Below the pieces are notes generated by a model. It worked only from the letters and a program-made list of their open reading frames with translations. It made no database searches and had not been told where the DNA came from. Source: Scilla litardierei (Eukaryota; Streptophyta; Magnoliopsida; Asparagales; Asparagaceae). From it: 64,000 nt of DNA. The stretch is taken from the NCBI GenBank assembly GCA_030789695.1, contig CM061132.1, positions 31,396,418 to 31,460,417 on the forward strand, given 5' to 3'. Both the position numbers and the translations under genes were made by a program. Below are positions 54,748 through 64,000 of the stretch, one piece after another (the stretch's first letter is position 1; every line of letters starts with the position of its first letter).

Positions 54748-55411
54748 TATAGGAGATCCCCAGGGAGATACACTGGGTCGTATTCATCCCTTCTTCAGTA
54801 GCTTATCCAGTTGGTCTCACAATTCTTCTAGCTCAGATGGTGCTAAACGATATGGTCCCTTGGACATCGGTTGGGCTCCTGGCATTAGTTCGATGGCAAA
54901 TTTGAGGGTGTGATCTGGAGGCAAACCTGTAAGGTCGTCTGGGAACACATCCATGAACTCTCGAACCACCTCTGGTATATCGGGCTCAGCTTCCATTGCG
55001 ACTGCTACTGCTTTGTCTGACCTGGCTCTGTACTCCACCGGACCTATCAATCTGGTTCCACTAATGAACTCGAACTTTGGATGATCAGGAATATCGAAAA
55101 CTACCCTCATTCGACAACAATCGATGGTGGCATGAAAAGTTCCCAACCAATCCATCTCGAATATAGCATCAAAGTTCGGGATATCTATCATCATGAAGTC
55201 ATCGAATAATGCTCGCCCAAAAATCACCACGGGGCATTGAGGATACCCATTGGTCACCTTTATCACTCTGCCATCCGTCTTGACGTTCCAACGGTAGTTA
55301 AAGGGTTGACAAGAACGGTGTGGGTGCAAACGAATCGACTCACCAGAATGCATTGTGATGCTCCCGAGTCGAACAAGGAGAGGGCTGGTTTCCCAGCTAC
55401 TAGTATGACAC
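54748..55411 (-). pseudogene. Chromovirus protease and linker to reverse transcriptase
   Basis: Minus strand, starting just after the putative intron: VILVAGKPALSLFDSGASQC, with an intact D-S-G-A motif (about 55355-55370). A frame change follows before 55320. Then come YPQCPVVIFGRALFDDFMMI, NFDAIFEMDWLGTFHATIDC, VVFDIPDHPKFEF and the linker MDVFPDDLTGLPPDHTLKFA with PGAQPMSKGPYRLAPSELEE at its end (54817). Confidence 0.85.
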
Positions 55412-55485
55412 CTAGATTACAAACACTAATCTAAGCAACCAAATCTAGGGAAAGAAAAGAAATACTAACTATGTTGGTAATGTAC
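55412..55485 (-). other. Putative 74-bp intron at the gag-protease boundary
   Basis: Minus strand: atcacag|gtacattacc ... gtaatctag|gtgtcata. It joins ...Q-V-I-T-G-V-I-L-V in frame. It has the same codon and phase as the 113-bp interval at 9238-9350 in the other chromovirus, while the intron sequences themselves differ. Confidence 0.72.
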
Positions 55486-56652
55486 CTGTGATCACTTGAC
55501 TGGTAGCCTCGGCCTCTTCGACGGTCAGGGTGTAAGCCTGGCGTTTCGGTGGTGGCTGCTGCCTTGCTGGCTGAAACACCATCTGTTGTGGAGGTAGAGG
55601 TGGACGCTGTGGAGCGTTCCCATTCGGGGCATCACGGGGAGCTGGGGCTAAAGCACGTGGCTTATAATGTGGGAAATCCCTAGCCATGTGTCCTGACAAA
55701 GGTCTAAAAGACTTCGACATTCAGACTTGAATTGTCCAAGCTTCCCACAAAAGTGGCAGACCGGGTGGGCTTGCTGTTGTTGCCTTAGCTTCTTAAACTG
55801 AGTATGCTAAATAGGGTGGTGCATCTGTGGCCGTCTGCTTGGCCCAGAATGTGTTGGCGGGGGCCTCACAGAAGCTGCCAGTCTAAGCTCGTCATCCGCT
55901 TCCTTCTCGACCATCTCATGGTTACGGGCAATGGTCAGAACTGCAGCATGTGTGGCCGGACTAGCAGTGACCAACTTCCTTCGAATCTCAATGTTAAGCC
56001 ATTGCTGAAAATGCTGGGCGCGAGTCAATGCATCTGCAACCATCTCCGGGGCAAACCTGCTGAGCCTGGAGAACTCGGCGTCATACTGGTCCACAGTCAT
56101 CGAGCCCTGCTTCAGATTGATTAACTTCTTCCTCATCATGATCTTTGCATGTGGTGGAAAGTATTGGGCATTGAAGGTAGTGGTGAAGACATCCCACTTA
56201 ATCGGTAATCCCAAGCGGTCCTCTACCGCTTGCCACCAGTCTCGAGCACCATTAGTCAGTTGCCTCTTGGTGGTAGCCACCCATGCTTCTTCTCGAATCT
56301 GAGATGCTCTCAGATCATCAGTGATGCTTTTGAGCCATTCCTCTGCCTGAAGATGGTTCTCAGTCCCAACGAAGATCTTCGGCCTCATCGCTCGAAAGTG
56401 ATAAGCACTCGGGTTAACTTTCGGCTCTCTAAGAAAAGCTTGTCCCAGCTGCTGCTAAAGGGCAAAAATACCCCACATGAAATCTTTTGCAGTCAATGGT
56501 GCAGTCGGGGGTGCTATCGTGTCCGATCCGTTGTTGGCTCCATTACCAACATCATTCTGGTTGGGACCCCCATTTAGGTGATTGGTCCCGGATCCAAAAG
56601 CACCGTCCTTGCTTCTTGAAGTGTTCCTTTCCATTATTTCCATGCGTTTCAT
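55486..56652 (-). pseudogene. Chromovirus gag
   Basis: Minus strand. MKRMEIMERNTSRSKDGAFG at 56652 gives the N-terminus. After a frame break near 56450, the capsid-type domain is in 55807-56388: VGTENHLQAEEWLKSITDDL, WDVFTTTFNAQYFPPHAK and KKLINLKQGSMTVDQYDAEF. A zinc knuckle near 55730-55770 reads CHFCGKLGQFKSEC with Gln in place of the usual His. A second degenerate knuckle (SGHMARDFPHYK) follows, then LTVEEAEATSQVITG at the intron. Confidence 0.88.
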
Positions 56653-56752
56653 AAGGTTTGATCAGTTCCATTGAGTATTTTATACGGCACATTCTGAACT
56701 TCCTGTATAGTTCATGTGGTATTTAGTACGGACCTGCATGGGCCATCAAATC

Positions 56753-59043
56753 TGTAACGACCCACTCCCAGGGCCAGTTACTGTTTGGAACATGCGCAAG
56801 TCCTGCTAGGCACCAATGAAGTCAATACGGGCTCCGTTGCAGAAATATGCCAAATACTCATACATGAAAATGAAATACACCCTTATTACAAGCCAGCAGC
56901 GTACAGAAAAGAAAATACAGCCCGAATACAAATACACACCAAGCCACACTCTGGAAACGAAAATCATAAGATAACATAACACTCTCACACTTACTCTCAG
57001 TACCCAGCGTTCTCCTGGTCAAACTCAATTGCAAGCTCAACGTTTGCCAACTCAGGTGTCCTCTCGTCAACCTGTGAAGTATCTGGCGGGTCAACCACAA
57101 AAAAGGGTCGCCAGGATCAGACGTAACTCAAAGTATCTCTAGCATGGAAATTAAAACAATATGCAAGTATAGTAATCTAGCCGAGACTAGAAGTAAAAGT
57201 GCATACAATAATGGTATGGAACTAAAGCAGAAACATAGCTTGCAGATTTACGACATTCACAATTTATCAGCAATAAAATGATACATTAGTTAAGATGATC
57301 AGGTTACGGGAGTATAACTGTGCCGAGCCTAGATCGTGACTTATAATGCGGAGTACAATGAGCAACCAAGAGTTCATCTCATACCACGGGTGAGCGTACA
57401 TGTGTTAAACCAAAACTGTGCTACGATACAATATTGTTCAATAATCTGTGATTCGAGTCTGTGAATTTGTCACCGACGAATTTTGAAGGGGTGGCTAGGA
57501 CCCGGTCGGGACAACAACAACAAAGCATGAACTGGTCGCTCCCGCACACTCGCTATTATAAGTTACCTCAAAACCCCAAGTGTCGGTGATGTTACTATAT
57601 TTGTATTTTAGGTGTCATTTTCTAGATTGACACCATTTACAATCAAGTACGACACGTAGTCCGATCGAGTCTTTGACGATACTGTGCAATTTATCAAGCT
57701 TATCTAACTGTTCAAATGAGACACTTTGCTAATGAAATGGAACTAGTTTGGCATGCATCTTTATAGTTTTTAAAACACATAGGGTACGATGAGTTACCGA
57801 TACGACGAGTCATGAAAGGCGCAGTTCGATCAGCGGTAGCGATACATGGGTTCACTTGTGTTACAAGGCAAGTTAGCTACACAACTTATAATAAATATAT
57901 ATAATTAACATATTATACTGAAAATAATTTATATAAACACAAAAAAACTTATAAAATACTTTTAATAACTTAATATAAAATTAACTCTTTATAAACATAT
58001 AACTTAAACTAACATACACTAACAACTATTATACAATACCTTAACCTTTAATAAACCCTCACCTCTCACCCTCTTCCTTTACGTCTGCCTCTTCCCCTTC
58101 TTTCTTTCTTTTATTTTCTTTTTCTTTTTGATGCAGAGATGGAGCTTAGCATGGAGGGTGAGATCAGTCTAGAGGGGAAGGGGAAGGGGCAGTCAGGGCA
58201 GGGCGGTCTGGGCAGGGCGGGGCGGTGGCCAGGCGGGGCGCGTGGAGCGTGCAGATCTGGTGGCGACGCGGCAGATCTGGGTTCTCAGGCGGGGCGGCTA
58301 GGTTGCAGGGATCGGGCCGGTGGCCAGGCGGATCAGGGTTCTCAGGCGGGGGTGCGCAGGGCGGCATGCAGGGGTGCGAGGCAGCGGCGTGCGCGGCTCT
58401 CAGGTGGGGGCGGGGGGGCAGCGGGGCTGGACGGCAGGGCGCACATAGATCTCGACGGCTGCGTGTAGATCTGAGGCGGGGGAGGGGATCACAAGGAAGA
58501 TGAGGGGAGGGGCACGATGAGGATGAATCTGATGATTCGGATCTGATTTCTCTGTTGTCCTCTTTCAATTTTTGATTTAGGTGTTTGAGTTTGGGTTGAA
58601 GGAGGTTGTTTGATGATGATGGTAGGGTTTGATGATTGATGCAGGGGAGGGGGGGGGGGGGGGGGGGGTGGACGGGAGAGGGGATGTGGGTCGTGATGCC
58701 AAAGGAGGAGGGAGTGGTTTAGTCTGCATGCAAGATGAAGATGGTCTCTTAATATGGTAAGAGAGAGTGATTTAATATGTAATAAGTTTGAGATCCGAAA
58801 TCTTCGGATATCATCTGCCAAAGGGAGGCGTTGAAGAGTGTGGGTTAGCTAATTAAGTAGAGGTTAGAATAAATAGTTAGGGTTAATGGTAATTATTTAC
58901 GCTATGGTGAAAAAAATCCAAAATAGGGGCGCGCTCGCGTCGAAGCGTAGAAGAAAAGAACACTCGGACGAAAAACACTCTGCCGACAAAAGTTAAAATA
59001 TATGTACACGTAATCAAACACGGCTAAAATACAAGTCGTTATA
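56753..59043 (-). repeat. 5' LTR of the minus-strand chromovirus
   Basis: The minus strand begins (t)ataacgacttg at 59043, likely a mutated TGTAACGACTTG, and ends gggtcgttaca at 56753. The second LTR is not in the window, so the outer boundary rests on similarity to other chromovirus LTR starts. It contains a GC-rich transcribed leader (58150-58500) and a poly(G) run. Open frames in it are compositional. Confidence 0.75.
58649..58668. repeat. Poly(G) tract, 20 bases
   Basis: An uninterrupted G run in the LTR. The length in the assembly is probably inexact. Confidence 0.85.
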
Positions 59044-59644
59044 GGTTGGAAATGTCTGGGTGTTTGGGATGTCGAAGGACGGCTGGGGGAGGTGACGGGG
59101 GCTGTGGAGATTGGAGGGGGTGGAGGAAGGGGTGGAGGAAGGGGCGTGCGAGGAGGACTTGGGATGTTTGAGGAGATGCCGGGGGGTTTTGGGGGAGGGG
59201 GGCTGTGGAGCTCGGAGGAGGGAGATGTGGGCTGTGGAGAGTGCTGTGGATGTCGGAGGTAGGAGCGGTGGAGAGGGCAGGGTGGCGTTGGTTGGAGGAG
59301 GGACGACGGAGGGGGCGGCTGCAGTTCGGCTATTTTACTCACCGAGCACTTTTAAGGGCATTTTGGAAATTTGACCCGGGTGTATGAATTTCAGTGCAAA
59401 CTTGTAAATAAGTGACAAAATTGTAAATTAGCGGTCGTGACTCGTGAACAGAGTAGAACGGTAGGTGCGCGTAGCACTTCCCATTTTAACGAGCCGAACC
59501 GGTAATGGTTCGGCTTAAACCCAGCATCATCGTCCCCGCAGCAGAATCGATTGAACTTCAACCCTAAGTCTGCGCCCAGCTCTGCGTTGTAAATCTCAGG
59601 CGGAGTTGTGATCGCGACCGTTGCAGCGGCGCTTAACCGGAGAG
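59044..59644 (+). promoter_or_regulatory. Upstream region of the E2 gene, with a 9-bp inverted repeat
   Basis: 59060-59340 is a G-rich, purine-rich stretch (repeated ggtggaggaagggg) with only composition-type ORFs. 59492-59515 is a perfect inverted repeat: agccgaacc, 6-base spacer ggtaat, ggttcggct, about 130 bases before the ATG. No clear TATA box. The transcription start is not determined. Confidence 0.5.
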
Positions 59645-62600
59645 ATGTGGCGCGGTTCGAGCATCGCAAACCGACAGGTCTCCACCCCCTGTTCTTTTTA
59701 AATTTTTGTATAAATTAGGTAATCACTGTGATTGCAATAAAAATCAATTACTTTGGACGAATCCGATCCGATGAGAAACGGATCCGTCTCATTTCGATTA
59801 ACGTGCTATGTATATCACTCAATCTAAATTTTGACGTGTAACAATCATTTGAATATTTACTTGTTTGTTAATTTATTTTTATTCTTATATTTTCTTTGCA
59901 GTTGAGGAATGCTCGGGAGGTCGTCCATCGACATGAACCTGCAGTTCTTCTTCGGTATTTTTCCAAGGATGCTGGTAGCTTTACTACGAAAACAGATGGT
60001 ATGCAATTTTTCCTTTTTGTTATATGGTGTTATGAATTTAATCTTTTTCTCTCTTGGAGAATGCGATTTTTTTATTGAACTGTTATAGAGCTGATTAATG
60101 AATTGGCAATGCTTTTCAACATAGATTGCTGCATAGGATCTGTCATTCGTTTGTTTGCAGTGACTATTAAATGAGTGTGATTTACTTATGAAACTGAAGG
60201 ATAAAATTTTATTTCGTGACCATATGGAAAGTTATGCTTTTTGGACTAGACCGACTTGTAGTTATGTAATTTTTGTTAGACGAGCATAGCCAAAACACGT
60301 TATTGGTTGTTTCAATCGAGTGTAAACTGAGGAATAGTTGATTGAGATGGGTTGGGTGTGTGCACAGAGACTAGTTAGCGTGTTAGGAAGGATATGATCA
60401 TATTTGACCGATCTAAATGAAGATGGATTTTGCAAGTGAAATAGATATGCTAGTTCATCTAATTAAGAAAGTTACGGAGGTGCTGATAAGAAAGTTACGG
60501 AGGTGCTGATTCCGAATGGAGCTGAATGCAGATAAATAAATGATTCATTTAGTCGACACCAACAATTTAGGACAAAGGGTTTCGTGTGGTTTTACCATAC
60601 CTATACACAAACCGACATCAATGCACACAAAAGAATTCTTTAGAGTGTTTGACAACTCATTGATATGATGAAGTTATTCAATCTCTATAAATCTCATTAC
60701 CTTGAAGTTATATAATCAGTGTCCGTTATTGTATTAAAAAGCTCACCACAAAGCACATCAAAGCATGGTGCTGATATTCTTCTTCATACTACATGGGATA
60801 ATGCTGTAACATATGAAGCTAAACTTTTGGATCAATGATTATACTTTCATGTTTTGAATTTCAGTACAAAATCTTTATTGAGTGCCCTGGAAACTCACCC
60901 AACATCGAATGGTTTCTCTGATATGCCCCATACCGTTGTTTTATTCTGCAATTGACATCAACACATAAAACATCCAATTATCCGACAAGAACAGTTATAT
61001 CCCAGCTACCAGTTGCCTCCAAATTCTGCTTTACTTCTAAACTTTTGTTTTCAGTCTTTTCTTTCACTTTCATTTAAATACAAAAGGCTTAATGTGGTAC
61101 AGATGGACCTGACTCAAGCTCCTCTCGGTTGTTCTTTCTCCATTCATGCACCGTGTTTACCCCTCGTTATTTCTCCATGCTAGTTGTTGGTTTGTTAATT
61201 TTAGAAGTTACATGCATACATACAGATGCATATGCATATATTCACATGTATATATAAATAAATATTTGAGCATTTGCACATGCAAAAGATCATATGAGAA
61301 TTGTTCTCAAACTAAACTTAAGAACTTTGTTATAGGTCATCTAATGGATGATATGAACTGTACTGCAGCTAAACTAAGCTAACAATGGAAAATCAAGGAG
61401 TTTCAATGCCTTTTACACATGTATTAAATTGTTGCATGGAATACGTTATTCAATGATAGAAAAAGAATTTTATGTGGTACATGGTAAAAAAGCTTGGACC
61501 TACCTGATCTTCTATTGTTAGCCTAATTTGAGTGTGTAGATAAAGAGGAAAGGTTGGGATCATTTATAGGATGGTCATCATGGGTGATGAAGCTCAGATT
61601 GTGAACTGTTCTCATAGGGTCATTTCTGTATAGATATGAAATAGCATATTTCTTGTAAGCATTAAATGCATGGGAAGAAAAGCTTGAATTATATGAAATC
61701 TTATTGTTAGGCTAGTTTGGGTGTTAAGATCAAGATTTAAGATGTACAGTTTAGAATCATTAGAAATGACTGAATATAGATGGGTCATTCTCATGAAGTA
61801 AAATCGTTGACAGCTATTTTATACCTGCACACTCATGTGGCAAAAATGGTTATTCAAAAAATGATTTTTAGAGTACTAGACACCGGTATAATAATAACTG
61901 GGTATAGTGCCTTTAAAAAATAAAAAGATTGCTGGAGCCTCTAGTTTTATAATATAGGCATCCTCTTGTGACCCTTAGTTTCTAAGTCAACCTTCCATTG
62001 TGGACAAGATTTGTACATGGAAACTTCTTGGTTTGATGTTTTCGTATCTAACTAAATAAAGTTGTTGTTAAACTAAACAAACTGCATAGAGACTTATGGA
62101 TCATAGACATAATACAGATGATTTAGAGAAACTGCTTAATGGATTATTTAGACATAAATTTTTTCGATGTATTTCTAGCCTGATGAAATTTTTTACTTAA
62201 TGTCTTTAATCTTCATATATTACATGCTTGTTAATTTTCTATGACATGTATTCTCTACTTCTTTTTATCCCTTTTTATTTTTGTTTCAAATTTTAGGAAG
62301 TAGTCAATATGGTCTACATGGCAAAAGGGCTGGAGATTCCAGCTCTTGTGCTAGAGGCTTTCCAGTCAAATCCGAGACAGTGAAGGGCGGTTACAAATCA
62401 GAATATTTTGACATCTTCAAGGTGAATAGGAAATGTTTCTCTTTCCCCTAATGTTCTTAAGTTTTTTGTGCATAAACCTGACCAACTTGTTTAAATTCAG
62501 ACATCTTCTACAGGAAAGTCTGTGGGCTCTTTCTCGAGATTGTATTCTAAAATTAGTATACCAATGACTGGCATGATGTCCAGCAATTCCTTCTCATGGT

Positions 62601-63662
62601 ATGTGGATAATACCTTTTATTCCTTTTCTTTATGGTTAATTAATACAAAGTAGAGCTCTAATTGCTTTGTTATCGCCAGTCTACATACAGCACAGAGGAG
62701 ATGCTATTCAAGTAATTCAGGTATATATTCGTTTTGATACAGTATTGGCATACCTTTAACCTTGGCGTCCCGCTTTTTCTACTTAGAGTTCTTCATCCAA
62801 CACTGGGTTTTGTTTGTCAGCTGAAGTATTGGGTCGAGGGGTCCTATTTCTGTATTAGTGGTTTGATAATTTAAGGTTCTTGGTTATCCGCTAGCATAGC
62901 CAAATGAAATGTGTATACATAATGTGATGGATCGAGCATCCAACATAAAATGTGTTTATCAATTCTTTAGGTAGATAGTTGTCATTTTAGGGGGGTTTTG
63001 AAGCTTCTACTTCCCAAATCGTTCCTTAATTTTTTTCAACAAATCATTTAAAATATTTTGAATTGCAAAATCATGAGTTGTATCCTCAAGAACTCTTTTA
63101 ATAAGCGGAGTCATCGGCCTCAAATTTTATTCTCTCAGTTTTGTTTCTTGATTTCCAGTTAAAGATGCGTGTAAGGAAAACATCTCTTTTTAAATATAAG
63201 TTGAAGATGAAAAATCATAGTTTTTGCTGAAAATTACATGCGACATTTTGTTCCAGGCTTACCTCCACATCAAGAAATTGGAATGCCATCCCTTTCTCCA
63301 ACCATGACTGAGGTATGAGCTCTTTGTCTTGCTTCCGAAGGCTGTATATATTAAAATGTGTGGTGTAACTGATGATGGTTGTTTGTATTGGCTATAGGGA
63401 AACATTGCAAGATGGCTAAAGAAGGAAGGGGATAAAGTTTCTCCTGGGGATGTGCTGTGTGAAGTTGAAACTGTAGGATGATACTATAAATCTATATTTT
63501 AATTTCTACCCTAAACTTTAGTGTTATTCATTTGTATTTAGGAAGAAAATCATTCTACATTTTGATTAGGATAAAGCAACTGTCGAGATGGAAAGCATGG
63601 AAGAAGGTTATATTGCTAAGATAATTCATGGGGATGGTGCCCAGAACATTAAAGTTGGTGAG
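59645..63662 (+). CDS. Mitochondrial pyruvate dehydrogenase complex E2 (dihydrolipoyllysine acetyltransferase), 5' part
   Basis: Eight exons join in frame: 59645-59677, 59902-59998, 62297-62421, 62501-62598, 62680-62720, 63257-63312, 63398-63472, 63570-63662, all with GT-AG introns. The first 130 or so residues start MWRGSSIANRQ and are rich in Arg and Ser with few acids at the start, as in mitochondrial targeting peptides. The lipoyl domain follows: LPPHQEIGMPSLSPTMTEGN, IARWLKKEGDKVSPGDVLCE, VETDKATVEMESMEEG and YIAKIIHGDGAQNIKVGE. The Lys of E-T-D-K-A (63573-63575) is the lipoylation site. E2 transfers acetyl groups to CoA in the mitochondrial matrix. PSLSPTMTEGN and the matrix-type leader point to the mitochondrial rather than plastid form. 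The E1/E3-binding and catalytic domains lie beyond the window. No disruption is seen. The start codon is the first Met in frame and is not proven. Confidence 0.92.
59999..62296 (+). other. Large intron 2 of the E2 gene (2.3 kb)
   Basis: AT-rich, GT...AG, splitting the targeting peptide. It contains a 23-bp tandem duplication (aagaaagttacggaggtgct..., 60468-60513). No transposon or nested gene recognised. Confidence 0.75.
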
Positions 63663-64000
63663 GTATCTGCTCTGTCATTGCACGCGTGTTTCCCTATCAA
63701 TATCTTCTCGTCAAATATTGACTCCATTACTAATTCTTCTTGTGGTTCCCTGTTGCTTTAAGGAAATTTTTCTCAAATGTATGCATGCACTTTCTTCCTT
63801 TCTTTAACTTACTGTTGGATATGCAGAGTTTGTCCCATTTGAGCTTGTGACTATTCTGGATCTTGGGAGCAGTCGTGTACATAGCGCTAGGTGCAAATTA
63901 AAGTCAAACTGACAGATTCGTGTTGCACATATTGCATGTCATATTGAGAATAGAACACAAGCAGTTTCTTTAATATTTTCTGATATACGACATGCATTTC
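63663..64000 (+). other. Intron 8 of the E2 gene, open at window end
   Basis: After the donor gtatct at 63663 I find no sequence coding for the expected continuation of the lipoyl domain end (a VIAxTVE-like motif), so the next exon lies past 64000. Confidence 0.6.

Larger units (their letters stand above)
33820..59043 (-). mobile_element. Minus-strand chromovirus, interrupted by an Athila-type element, left end missing
   Basis: Reading leftward from 59043: 5' LTR (56753-59043), gag, intron, protease, reverse transcriptase, RNase H, integrase to 53129, then the 18.8-kb Athila element, then the rest of the integrase core at 33820-34288. At 33819 it is cut by the LTR of another chromovirus. A 3' LTR is not in the window. 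The primer region after the LTR (minus strand gatttgatggcccatgcagg) resembles that of the first gypsy element (ggttttagtggtggcccatgc). Catalytic mutations make it defective. Confidence 0.88.

Noticed and set aside
58139..58568. Gly/Arg-rich and Pro-rich ORFs in a GC-rich stretch
   Set aside because: Within the leader part of a chromovirus LTR; composition-driven on both strands.
58902..59342. 146-residue Pro-rich ORF on minus
   Set aside because: Low complexity from a GGTGGAGG-type repeat; partly within the LTR end; no domain.
63826..63900. Ninth E2 exon after 'atgcag' at 63826
   Set aside because: Translation does not match the expected end of the lipoyl domain and soon meets stops.

Overview
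The window looks like flowering-plant nuclear DNA. Almost all of it is a nest of LTR retrotransposons typical of plant genomes: Ty1-copia, chromodomain Ty3-gypsy and Athila-type Ty3-gypsy elements. A LINE tail, Helitron-like sequence with captured plant gene fragments, and one intron-rich host gene at the right edge make up the rest. I see no bacterial operon, CRISPR array, rRNA or tRNA gene. Most retroelement reading frames carry stops and 1-base frameshifts. Many of these are homopolymer indels, so some may be assembly error rather than decay.

Layout, left to right. 1-3183: end of a chromovirus-type LTR. 3184-16180: copia element 1, split by a chromodomain gypsy element (5540-14700) that has one full LTR and one truncated LTR. 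16432-30420: copia element 2 with about 165-bp LTRs, split by a minus-strand, gag-only Athila-like element (20632-27857, target duplication CTCTC). 30582-31530: unassigned. 31531-33819: chromodomain tail and 3' LTR of another chromovirus, plus strand. 33820-59043: a minus-strand chromovirus. Its integrase is interrupted by an 18.8-kb Athila-type element (34294-53128, target duplication TCACG). That element itself contains a truncated LINE (41011-41948) and Helitron-like sequence (about 41975-47123) with fragments of a NAP1-type histone chaperone gene and an RBR-type E3 ubiquitin ligase gene. 59044-64000: host DNA with the 5' part of a gene for the E2 (dihydrolipoyllysine acetyltransferase) subunit of the mitochondrial pyruvate dehydrogenase complex. 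Its eight visible exons join in frame up to the end of the first lipoyl domain.

The points I find most unusual are these. Three separate insertions are flanked by long direct duplications (about 73, 161 and 62 bp) instead of the usual 5 bp. One LTR end carries two 86-bp tandem copies of a primer-binding-site segment. A 60-residue module is repeated in Athila-like Gag proteins, and the two Athila-type elements here have complementary gene sets (gag without pol, pol without gag or protease) but the same primer and polypurine signals. A spliceosomal-type intron sits at the same gag-protease codon in two divergent chromoviruses. Palindrome arrays occur in the LTRs of three families.
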